Shown here one piece after another: positions 55,457 to 64,000 of a stretch of 64,000 bases of DNA. Position 1 is the first letter of the stretch. Each line of letters begins with the position of its first letter. The translations under genes and the position numbers were made by a program. Location of the stretch: contig JAVHKY010000015.1 of assembly GCA_035079385.1 (NCBI GenBank), positions 1,302,001-1,366,000 on the forward strand, given 5' to 3'. This DNA is from Aspidiotus rigidus (lineage: Eukaryota; Arthropoda; Insecta; Hemiptera; Diaspididae). The notes below the pieces were generated by a model. The model searched no databases, was not told where the DNA came from, and worked only from the letters and a program-made list of their open reading frames with translations.

Positions 55457-58100
55457 GAAGCATTCTAAACGTATTTGAGACGTACAAATTGTAGGCGCGC
55501 TAGTGTCAAGAATTATTTGTATTACCGTTTATCAAATAATATAGAAATACTTGTACAGACTAAAGTTTTGGAGAAGTCGAGATGATAAAAACTGTGGCAA
55601 AGTATGCTGGTGTTGAATGATTTTTCATAAAATTTTGAGAAATTTATGTACGTACATAGTTTGAAATTTAGAAGAACGGCAAATTTCTTTTCAATCATTT
55701 AATGTGCCATAAAACTAAACAGACAGGTTATTAGCTTGGCGGATAAATTAGATATTAGAGGATAGAGAATTTGGATTTCCCAAAATTTGTTTCAATGCTG
55801 AGGGATGAAGGGGTGGTAGAATGTTTCAATATCATCAGAAGTCGAGGTAGAACGGGTTAAAAATTTTTGGGAGAGTCGAGTGGTTTGTTTTGTTACCCTA
55901 TTGACATCATCATGTTTGTTCAAGTTGATGTGGCCTAGGATCCAAGCAAAGGTAATAATCGATTGCCCTGAATAGATTACATGTGGAAGGGACCTAGAGG
56001 GATGCGGAATATCTTAGAAATAGGAAGTTAGTAGAAGGAATTTTAATCATCAATTTTCTTTTCTTCATATTATCTTTTCGTCATGGGGGCTTGATATTTC
56101 TTTTGTTCGATAGCTTTCAATCTTTTTTACAAATTTCGCTAATAATTTTTCCGACTCAAGGTTGAATTTATCTGACTGCGCCTCAATTAGAATTTTCACA
56201 AAATCATTCAATCTAGGTTGAAAAAAAAAAAAAAAAAAATTAAGTCGATTTATATTTTTTAATTTTGGTTTCTTGCTTTACCTAAATCTTGTAACTAACC
56301 GAACACTTATAAAGAAAATGTTTTTAATTCATCAAGAAGGACACGATAATTATTTTATTCTTCATAAAGCGTGAAACGTAATCCATTATGAGGTGGTGCG
56401 AGGATGAAATTTTCTCTTTCATAGTCATTTGTTTCTCGCGAAGATTCGATAGTAGGTTTCTCTTAAGCTGATGGAATTTCGAAATAATCTGATTTCTCGG
56501 CGAAGAAAAATAAAATGATTTTGTTGACTATATTTTTTATTCTTTCTCCAAGTCAAATTAAAGATCGACAGGAGTGTTTTCTTCGCCTTTGTCGTCGTCT
56601 TACTGAAAATATTCGATGTCATAACGAACCTAATGAAATACTCGGATGTAGTGAAAAGAGAGACAGAAAAAAAAAGAAGATGAAGATAAAGAGTCGTAAT
56701 AAAGGAAAGAAGAGCAAGAGAGGGAGAACATTTTTTTTTTTTTTTTTCATTCTACTTTTGGAATAACAATTTTCTTCTTTGTCAAAAATAGTTGAACTGT
56801 GAAAAAAAAAAAAAAAAAAGGTTAATGTCGTTTTCTAAGCGACAATAGGAGAAAAAAAAAAAATTGCAAAAAACTTTGGAATTCAAAGTGGAGACTCTCT
56901 TAACGCTGCTGTCAGTATGCGTGTTCGAATTAGTTTCGTAAAATTGTTAGATTGTTACAATGTTATAACATCGAGGATACAGAAGTGTGTTTCGTCGATT
57001 TAAATTGATTTATATTGAGTATTTTAAGTAAACGACACGGACGGTTGGGAAAAAAGTTTTACGCCGTTCGTATTTACTCGGCGAATTTTTGACAGCGCGA
57101 CAGTCTCGTTAACAGTCGATGTAGGTAGTTAGTAAAATGCATCTCAGGTGGATTGGAGAAGAGAAATGGGTTCGACAATTGACCGAACTGTTTTTTAAAA
57201 CTGACACCGCGGTATTATTAGTACCTAACATCAATTTGGAAAAGCTCTTTGTCACGCGCGAGGATTATTTTGCATTTTGCAGTCACGTAATAGAGTTCAA
57301 GGGTTATCAACGGGAAATTTTATTATTAGTCTTTTTAGAGAGCCGCATTGTCACCAACAAAGCGATTCCGGAAAGTGACAATAAATATTTACCGCGCTTA
57401 TTTCATACTAGATTAGCACGTAGTTATACATTTTGTCGGATGTATTAAATTGTTTACCTCGTGGAAAGAAATTTTCACACTGTCGCCGACCGGACGACGG
57501 AAATCTGATTCGACCTTGCAGGAGAGCGATCTAAATCCGAGTACCTATGCAAGGAGTCAGCTTCTTTCCATCAAGAATGTGCTGAGAAAGAATAAGGTGG
57601 AAAATATTGAACGTATTTTTGATACGTAGAAGGCAGAAAGAGAAATTCATCCAAATATTTTGAATATAATATTCTCGCAGAAATATCGTTTGAAAGTTTT
57701 ATAACATTTGCAAAACAAGAGGAATTGCTGATGCAACGACCGCGTTCAAAGACCGCACGACCAACCGGCCCTCAATATTTATGGTGTGAAAGTGTTTGAG
57801 ACGTGTACGCCTATCGTCTCAAATGTTTTTTCCATACTATGTTCTAAAATGAGGACAAATATGCTTGACTTTCAATCAAAAGTCTGAGAATTTCCGTCTC
57901 ATCTAATCGGAACCCTGTAGTCAGTTCTTCAGGGCCTCTGGACAATTCACGTGATCTAGCGGACTTTCGCATCTTCAAAATACTGCAATTTCTACATCGA
58001 CATCAAATACATCTTCAACCAAATCAGACCTACGGTAGAACAAAGGGAACGCAGGGAACCTGTTCAATGAGTCAAATTGGTTTTGGTATTGAGAATTCAG
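55457..58100. other. No recognised gene; A/T runs
   Basis: Includes A-runs at 56222-56239 and 56802-56818 and a T-run at 56731-56746. A 103-codon frame at 57137-57448 is described separately. Otherwise unique-looking. Confidence 0.4.
57137..57448 (+). CDS. 103-codon ORF, unknown
   Basis: ATG 57137 to TAA 57446-57448: MHLRWIGEEKWVRQLTELFF, KTDTAVLLVPNINLEKLFVT ... RLARSYTFCRMY. Amino-acid composition is protein-like with alternating charged and hydrophobic segments. No domain, splice signal, promoter or homologue is recognisable, so it may be chance. Confidence 0.2.
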   Translation: MHLRWIGEEKWVRQLTELFFKTDTAVLLVPNINLEKLFVTREDYFAFCSHVIEFKGYQREILLLVFLESRIVTNKAIPESDNKYLPRLFHTRLARSYTFCRMY

Positions 58101-58106
58101 GGAAGC

Positions 58107-58175
58107 CTAGATGTAGTACAAGTCTAGTGTAAAGTAGGCCTAGACCTAGTATAAGCCTAGTGTAAAATTAATATA
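58107..58175. repeat. Short CCTAGT word repeat
   Basis: GCCTAGATGTAGTACAAGTC, TAGTGTAAAGTAGGCCTAGA and CCTAGTATAAGCCTAGTGTA: the same word as at 15400-15755, about seven occurrences. Confidence 0.5.
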
Positions 58176-58548
58176 CTGCATGAAACGGAAGGAAGGGGGT
58201 AGAACGCTTGATGACGTCATCACTGACCTAGACCTATCCATTCATGAGAAACTAATGATTTTTGTACATCTACTGCGCAGGCCCGATTGTAGGTCTTCAA
58301 AGGCCTTTGTATGAATGCACGATCTCATCAGTCTCCTCACGAAGGCTACACTATTGAGGGGGGGGGGGGGGGGGGGAGAAAGAAGACTCTTGACTCTGTC
58401 AACTGACCAAATTTCACACACCATGTCGCGGAGCGAATATTAGGCTGCTCCACTACTCGCAGAGAAGGTTATGCGTAATGGTTTTAATTATATCCCATTC
58501 GAGTAGTAAAGCAGCCAACAAATTCACAAGGACGAACGCGATGAGGTA

Positions 58549-59062
58549 CAGTGGAAACTCTCTATAACGAATCTGAAGGGACCGCCAAAAAAAATCGTCA
58601 TATAGAAAATTCGTTATATAGAAATTTTATTTTTTCATTCTGTTTTACAGTAAATTTAAAGCACATACAGTATGTAATGAGCAAAACATAGTTTTCATTA
58701 CTTTTGTGACCTTTAGATGATAATAATCCCCACCGCCCTCGCTCAATGTATTTTTTATTGAACATGCGGTGGGTTAAATTTTAAATTTTTGTTAAATGTC
58801 GATATAAAAATAATTACAATCAAGAAAGAAGGGAAGAAAGTTGGTCAAATAACACGTTACCATTTTTCTTAGCCTCATTTAGTGTCAAAAATACGCAATT
58901 TTTCTTCGAAATCTCGAAAAAAAATTCGTTATATAGAGTAAATTGTTCGTTATAAAGAGATTTTTTCATAGGTAAAACTCGTTGAAGGGGGAGGGACCAC
59001 GGAAAAATTCGTAAAATAGAGGAATTCGTTATATAGGAGTTCGTTATAGAGAGTTTCCACTC
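58549..59062. mobile_element. 514-bp Tigger/mariner-type MITE
   Basis: Ends CAGTGGAAACTCTCTATAAC and, at the right, GTTATAGAGAGTTTCCACTC, with TA on both sides (58547-58548 and 59063-59064). AATTCGTTATATAGA words recur inside both ends. No transposase. The ends differ from those of the Tigger at 22069, so another family supplied the enzyme. Confidence 0.82.
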
Positions 59063-59219
59063 TACATCGTTAATGTCCGTATTGTTCATATCTATAATTA
59101 TTGTGTTTGAAAATAAAATCTCTCTCTCTTTCAAATACCAAATTTGCTGTCTTTGTTTTACACCATTTGACAATTGATTGTTGTTTCTTTTTTATCTTCA
59201 ATAACTAAAATATGTCGCA

Positions 59220-59745
59220 CAATTCCGTCGATTTCGAGTCATAGGCAATGTCGACTCTCAAAGTCGACTAAAATTCTACGTCAAATCGACATCTTTACCG
59301 ACACCGTGTCCATAAAAAAATCGACTGCATGATGACGTCGATTTGAAGTTGAAATATCGTCGACTCAGGAAACATTTCGTTTAATATCATGTTGACTGCA
59401 TTTTGACGTCAATTCTTAGGCTACCAAAAATATGATCAATATGTGCGAATTGTGTACAATTGTCGACGCAACAAATTGGTCGATTTTTGGTCGACTGCAA
59501 TATTTTCATTCTTGACTTGGAATCGACTGAAAATCGAAGTTGATTTAAAGTAGGCTGTAATGTTGATCAAACAGCGATTGCAGATCGACTCATTGTCGGC
59601 GTCGAAATTGAGCCGACTTCTGGTCGATAAAAAATTTGAAAAAGTCAACTCGAAATCGCCGTCGCTTTTCAGTTGACAAAAAATTTGAATTCTATTTAAC
59701 GATATCGATTTGGTTTCGACTTCATATCGACCTGTTTGTTTCCGT
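59220..59745. repeat. GTCGA/TCGAC word array, left part
   Basis: GTCGATTT, GTCGACT, AATCGACT, GACGTCGA, TTCGACTTC and relatives recur more than twenty times at irregular 15-30 bp spacing. Continues at 60365-60775 beyond a LINE insertion. Confidence 0.6.
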
Positions 59746-59889
59746 AACTTCACTACTCGCATATAAGTTAGGTATTCACGGTTACTTGAGAAGGTATTAA
59801 CTTATAATATTTTTAAGAAGCGAGCTCCTGGTCGAAGTTTGAGCCACGAAATCGACTTGTAAAGTGAACAAAAACTCATATACTTTAAA

Positions 59890-60358
59890 TTCTAAAAGCC
59901 GACATCAAGCACTACTTTTTCGAATGCTCAGAATTATCAAATTTAAGACAAAAACGCTATTCAGAATGTATGAATTTAAATTTTCCAACCCCTCTCCGAG
60001 CTATTGACCTTCTCTCATCCGAAGAATTATCAATTTTCCCTCATATCTTTAATTTCCTTAAAAATCTTCCGGAATCCATCACAATTTGACTTTCATAATT
60101 CATAAGAAATTTGTTAAACGAGGTAAGGCCTAGTTGCCATCCTCCAACACCCTTCTGATTTTATTTTCTTCATTTTTTTTTTTCATTTATTATTATTATT
60201 TTTGTTTTTTTTTTGTTTCTTTGTTTTTTTTTTTTTTTTCTAAATTTCTGTAATTTTGTTTTTCTCTTCCTTGTTTTGTAATGTTTGTTTGTTTGTTTTT
60301 TTTTTGTTTTTTTTTTAAATTATTTTCACAATAAAGGGTGTATAAAAAAAAAAAAAAA
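59890..60358 (+). pseudogene. I-like LINE 3' end, 5'-truncated
   Basis: Open frame IKHYFFECSELSNLRQKRYS, ECMNLNFPTPLRAIDLLSSE, ELSIFPHIFNFLKNLPESIT then TGA near 60090. It matches the end of the LINE at 52.3 kb (QHIFCCPNLTQLRN ... FPSIPNIFNFLQQ). A T-rich 3' UTR follows, with AATAAAGGGTGTAT and an A-run. It splits the TCGAC array. Confidence 0.7.
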
Positions 60359-60364
60359 ATTCTC

Positions 60365-60775
60365 TACATTTCGACTTCAATTCAAAGTAGGTAGGTAGGC
60401 ATAGCATTATCTTCAAAATTTACTTCATTTCGACCTTATTTCGGGACGAGCGAAATTTTATAATTCAATTTCGATGTCTATCTAGAGTAAGTACAAGAAT
60501 CATTTACTCCAAATCGACTTCTTGTCGACGTCGAATCGAAGTTCATTATATTCTGCATTCACTCATGATCGACTTGATTTCTAGGTCGATTGCAGGACTC
60601 AAGCTAAAACAGATGAGTCGATTTTACATCGATTTACAGTCTTTGTGGTCGATATACACCGGACGTCGAATTTGTGTCTACTACTTATTGCAATAATAGG
60701 TCGAGATGACGTCGAATTGACGTCAGATCGACGTCGATTTGCAGTCGACATGGTTCAACGGTATATTTCTAAGTC
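60365..60775. repeat. GTCGA/TCGAC word array, right part
   Basis: Same words as at 59220-59745: AATCGACTTCTTGTCGACGT, GATCGACTTGATTTCTAGGT, GTCAGATCGACGTCGATTTG. The array ends near 60775. Confidence 0.6.
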
Positions 60776-61514
60776 GTTTATCGTTGTTTCTGTTCTAGTG
60801 TCGTCTCTTATTCGCAATTCCAGTGTGGCTTGATCTTTATCTCCGATAATGGTTATTCATCCTAAAACACGTTCGTGAGAAAGTGTTCGTTCCATTTCTA
60901 TGCGGTAGGTAAGTAAATTTTAAATATGTAATATCAATCGATTTTGCAATAATTGTCAACTCTATAGTATCTAGTCAGGAAAATGGATTGCCCTGATTAA
61001 GCAAAATGCATCTGAGAAAGCTCATCGCGCAGAGAGAAGAATTTTTTGGTCCATCAAGATTACCTTCTGATTTTTGATACTGATGATAAGAAATTGTTGT
61101 AGAGAAAAAATCAAAGGAGTTCCTTTTGATGGACTGAATTTTTCTCTCTTCAGTGTGTTCGTAAATATCATTTAATTATATTTTATTGTTGAAATTGAAG
61201 AAATGGCGGTAGGCTATGGAATTTTGATGTTGAACCAAGTACGTCAAGCGTGAGCACCCTTATCTTCCTGGCGGGCCACATTCATGATCTTCTAGTGTTC
61301 GGTGGGCCAGTCGTTTCACACAAAAGTATCAATTGGAAATCATAGGCTTGAAAACGAATTCTACCTTCTGTGATCCGAAGCGCGAACCTGAGTTTACTAC
61401 GGAGGAATTTTATAAAATGCTTCCCCAGACTGATTACCCAGCCATTGAAAGACCCTGGCCCAGCGCACTATCTCGATGTTCGACTCCACTTTTATCTGGG
61501 AGCACACGTTTTCA
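60776..61514. other. No gene recognised
   Basis: Short words GGCGGGCCAC and GGTGGGCCAG near 61272-61313 may be part of an old element end. Nothing else was seen. Confidence 0.4.
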
Positions 61515-62074
61515 AGAATGAAACTGACAAAAAGTAGTGCACGCGCTCGTATAACTAACGGATGAGAACGTCCATTCATTTTTGCGGTTGCAAGTATCGT
61601 ATTTTACGTAGAATATGACGGAATTAGCAGGCGAATACCAAGCACAAGTCTCTCATTAAAAGACATTAGAGTCATTCAATTTTCAATCTTATATATTGGA
61701 AAACTTTTCAAAAAAACGCAATGACAGTCCGTCAGACCGTTCTACTGGGCCGATTTGCTTCATTTTATTTTTTTTTCTCTTCAGGCCGCGCTAGACGATC
61801 AAGATTTTCGTCAATTTTTTAAAAAATCGTGTTTATACGATTTCTTGACGTGGAAACTTGAAGGTGCATCAATAAAATTCAATTCTGTTTGAATTTTATT
61901 GATGATACCGTCAAGAATTTGGTTTAAAACTTGATTTTTCTGGAAAATTGACGAAAATCTTGATCGTCTAGCGCGGCTTTTCAGAATGACCTCTAGATCA
62001 GCCATCAAGCATTACTTAGTGCCTCACTTCAGGTATTCCCCAGTTATCCGCATTTGCGTTTTCTCCCCATGTAT
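61515..62074 (+). repeat. Left arm of a 1.8-kb inverted repeat
   Basis: Reverse complement of 62789-63349 with only about ten differences in 560 bp (about 98 percent by eye). It contains the MITE at 61785-61977. A 65-codon frame recurs in both arms with a single residue change, which shows how close they are but does not imply coding. The outer ends (AGAATGAAAC / GTTTCATTCT) show no clear target duplication. Confidence 0.95.
61785..61977. mobile_element. 193-bp MITE with 34-bp perfect TIRs, left arm copy
   Basis: TIR begins GCCGCGCTAGACGATCAAGA and extends 34 bp; the right end is its exact reverse complement. A second stem (CATCAATAAAATTCAA ... TTGAATTTTATTGATG) is at the centre. Flanks TCTTCAG and TTTTCAG may be a 7-bp duplication. 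Confidence 0.85.
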
Positions 62075-62678
62075 TTCTTATGGGGAATTTTTCATACATT
62101 TGGTTGATTAAACGCGAAGAGCGTAGCTATTCAGTAGGTATAGTGCGTACGTTGACTCTCCAGCAGTGAGAGAGGTAAGAACTTGAGCACTGGTACCTTC
62201 TATCCTTTTTTTTTTTCTTCCGTTGTATTTGTTATGATGTTAAATCTTATATATGAAAAAACTGTCAAAAATAACTGTATGACAGTCCGTCTGGCCGTTC
62301 TACTCAACCAATTTGCTTCACTTTCTTTAATTTGTTTGTTTAGCACATCAGCTGAGCTATTAAGGATCAACAGCCGCTTCACTCAAGGTGTTCTTGAATT
62401 TTCCTCAATTGAGCTTTTCCCATAATGAAAAAAATTCAGTAAAACTTGATAAAATTCGCCAGACATTTCCACTGGACGGATTAGGCTGATCTTTTTTTTA
62501 ATGAATGCTTCTGACCCGTAGATAAGTCATTACCCATTGGCTAACCCGTCCCTGACTTCAGTTTTGGGGAATATTGAAATGCGATTTTGCCCTGTACATA
62601 TGGAGATAGTTATTTTTTTGGGTGAAATTGAATCACTTTATCCAGTTTACCAGCGACAAGCTGAACAGATGAGTCTGA

Positions 62679-62713
<35 letters not shown>

Positions 62714-62788
62714 TGAATGCCTCTTACCAATAGATTTGCCGTCACTCAACCATTTATACTCCACCTCCCTCACTAATTTTCGAAAAAT
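62075..62788. repeat. Spacer with diverged copies of an approximately 200-bp unit
   Basis: Words from the arm recur in order: GACAGTCCGTC, CCGTTCTACT, ATTTGCTTCA (62280-62320); then GCCAGACATTTCCACTGG, GGCTGATC, T-run (62458-62500); then ACCAGCGACAAGCTGAACAG, GTCTGATC, T-run of about 31 (62650-62711). The same series continues at 63415-63600 outside the right arm. Confidence 0.5.
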
Positions 62789-63349
62789 ATACATGGGGAG
62801 AAAACGCAAATGCGGATAACTGGGGAATACCTGAAGTGAGGCACTAAGTAATGCTTGATGGCTGATCTAGAGGTCATTCTGAAAAGCCGCGCTAGACGAT
62901 CAAGATTTTCGTCAATTTTCCAGAAAAATCAAGTTTTAAACCAAATTCTTGACGGTATCATCAATAAAATTCAAACAGAATTGAATTTTATTGATGCACC
63001 TTCAAGTTTCCACATCAAGAAATCGTATAAACACGATTTTTTAAAAAATTGACGAAAATCTTGATCGTCTAGCGCGGCCTGAAGAGAAAAAAAAATAAAA
63101 TGAAGCAAATCGGCCCAGTAGAACGGTCTGACGGACTGTCATTGCGTTTTTTTGAAAAGTTTTCCAATATATAAGATTGAAAATTGAATGACTCTAATGT
63201 CTTTTAATGAGAGACTTGTGCTTGGTATTCGCCTGCTAATTCCGTCATATTCTATGTAAAATACGATACTAGCAAACGCAAAAATGAATGGAGTTTCTCA
63301 TCCATTAGTTATACGAGCGCGTGCACTACGTTTTGTCAGTTTCATTCTA
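62789..63349 (-). repeat. Right arm of a 1.8-kb inverted repeat
   Basis: Reverse complement of 61515-62074. Starts ATACATGGGGAGAAAACGCA and ends at GTCAGTTTCATTCT. Arms are separated by 714 bp, so a transcript through the region would fold into a hairpin of about 560 bp. Confidence 0.95.
62886..63078. mobile_element. 193-bp MITE with 34-bp perfect TIRs, right arm copy
   Basis: Same element as at 61785-61977, carried in the other arm in opposite orientation and nearly identical. Both copies have identical flanks, so the MITE was present before the arm was duplicated or converted. Confidence 0.85.
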
Positions 63350-63476
63350 TTTTTCTCTGTACATTTCTTAAGGGGATATTTGTGAAATGAAAACGAACAC
63401 CCTTTTCCAATTTGCCAGGGACTTCTACTGAACGGGTCGGGCTGATTTTACACACCCTCCGATCCGCCATCACTCC

Positions 63477-63863
63477 TTGATCAATTTAGCCTCCCTTACG
63501 AATTCCCAAAACATTAAAACGCGGTTTCACCAATTACATTTCTTATGTGGATGTATTCCACCTATAATAATATATTCCCCCTGTCCAGGTGTCATGGTTG
63601 AATCTTTAAATTTCATTTCCAGTTTTCCTTACATTTTGTTTCAATTTTTTAATGAATTTCATTACAATTTTTTCCTTCTTTTTTGCATTATTTTTCCGAT
63701 TTTCGAATTGTTATCGCGGGCCGTGGTTTTCCCACGCCTGAAGTACTTGATGCCATCTTCTTGTAAACGTGGACCTTCAGATATTATGGATTATGTTCGT
63801 GGTGAGATTCAAGTCAATTTTAGAGATATTTTCCGGACTAACACGTTTCGTGGGTTTCGTTAA
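63477..63863 (+). CDS. ORF near window end, unknown
   Basis: The frame is open from about 63477 to TAA 63861-63863. The first two thirds is hydrophobic and T-rich (FFLLFCIIFPIFELL), likely an intron-like pyrimidine tract. The last 50 codons look protein-like: AVVFPRLKYLMPSSCKRGPS, DIMDYVRGEIQVNFRDIFRT. A terminal exon starting at some acceptor near 63700-63780 is possible. No family is recognised. Confidence 0.22.
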   Translation: MINLASLTNSQNIKTRFHQLHFLCGCIPPIIIYSPCPGVMVESLNFISSFPYILFQFFNEFHYNFFLLFCIIFPIFELLSRAVVFPRLKYLMPSSCKRGPSDIMDYVRGEIQVNFRDIFRTNTFRGFR

Positions 63864-64000
63864 ATTCGACTACCGTATTCTGTTCTCGGAACTGTGAAAT
63901 TCTAGAATTTGAATTCTCGAGAAAGTTTCTGTATGAGATTAAAGAATCTTCGCTCCATGAAGAAGAATAAATGTACCTGATGATGAAGTATTATAGCATC
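63864..64000. other. No feature recognised
   Basis: AAGAATAAATG near 63965 contains AATAAA and could serve the ORF ending at 63863. Nothing else was seen. Confidence 0.3.

Noticed and set aside
58820..59173. A 117-codon minus-strand frame
   Set aside because: It spans the right half of the TA-flanked MITE and its outside flank, with no domain.
61811..62008. A 65-codon frame found twice with one residue change
   Set aside because: Both copies lie in the inverted-repeat arms and run across MITE TIRs; the similarity reflects the DNA duplication.

Overview
This is a gene-poor, repeat-packed stretch of a eukaryotic nuclear genome, most likely an arthropod and probably an insect. The grounds are R1-type and RNase H-bearing non-LTR retrotransposons, several Penelope-like elements (PLEs) with GIY-YIG endonuclease, a Tigger/pogo transposon, hAT and MULE relics, spliceosomal exon borders, and a nuclear copy of very AT-rich mitochondrial DNA in which TGA reads as the conserved COX1 tryptophan. 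There is no bacterial-style operon. Order or species cannot be fixed from the sequence.

Layout. 0-8.2 kb: the last exon of a zinc-finger-like protein (3-182), three small terminal-inverted-repeat (TIR) elements, and a few short unrecognised exons (6420-8167). 8.8-13.9 kb: a head-to-tail minus-strand PLE array (unit 2617 bp) abutting a second, plus-strand PLE family. 15.4-19.2 kb: a degenerate word repeat, an R1 copy lacking its RT core, and a PLE with inverted termini and a 12-bp target duplication. 22.07-24.05 kb: a complete but frameshifted Tigger transposon with TA duplications, followed by a decayed LINE and a three-unit tandem repeat. 25.4-27.0 kb: a hAT fossil carrying two nested palindromic MITEs and a mitochondrial rrnL/COX1 insert. 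27.66-27.78 kb: the last exon of an unknown gene. 29.1-37.7 kb: two R1 copies in opposite orientation, one bounded by a 15-bp target duplication and split by about 560 bp of perfect (AAT)n. 37.9-39.3 and 46.8-48.7 kb: two more PLEs, one split by a MITE and one by a 162-bp PLE palindrome. 41.8-42.7 kb: a MULE relic. 49.8-52.5 kb: a 5'-truncated RT/RNase H LINE. 54.5-63.6 kb: a hAT MITE inside a small ORF, a Tigger-like MITE, a TCGAC word array split by a LINE, and a 1.8-kb inverted repeat with nearly identical 560-bp arms.

How it fits together. Almost every recognisable protein belongs to a mobile element and almost all are broken, so the window is mainly a record of nested insertions. Autonomous elements with recognisable enzymes (PLE, R1, RNase H LINE, Tigger) sit beside short derivatives that probably borrowed enzymes. 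The most informative signals are the series of PLE end structures (tandem, inverted-capped, bare palindrome), a conserved block near PLE ends resembling a hammerhead ribozyme core, two R1 copies sharing one RT-core deletion, and the long near-perfect hairpin at 61.5-63.3 kb. I found no CRISPR array, tRNA, or nuclear rRNA gene.
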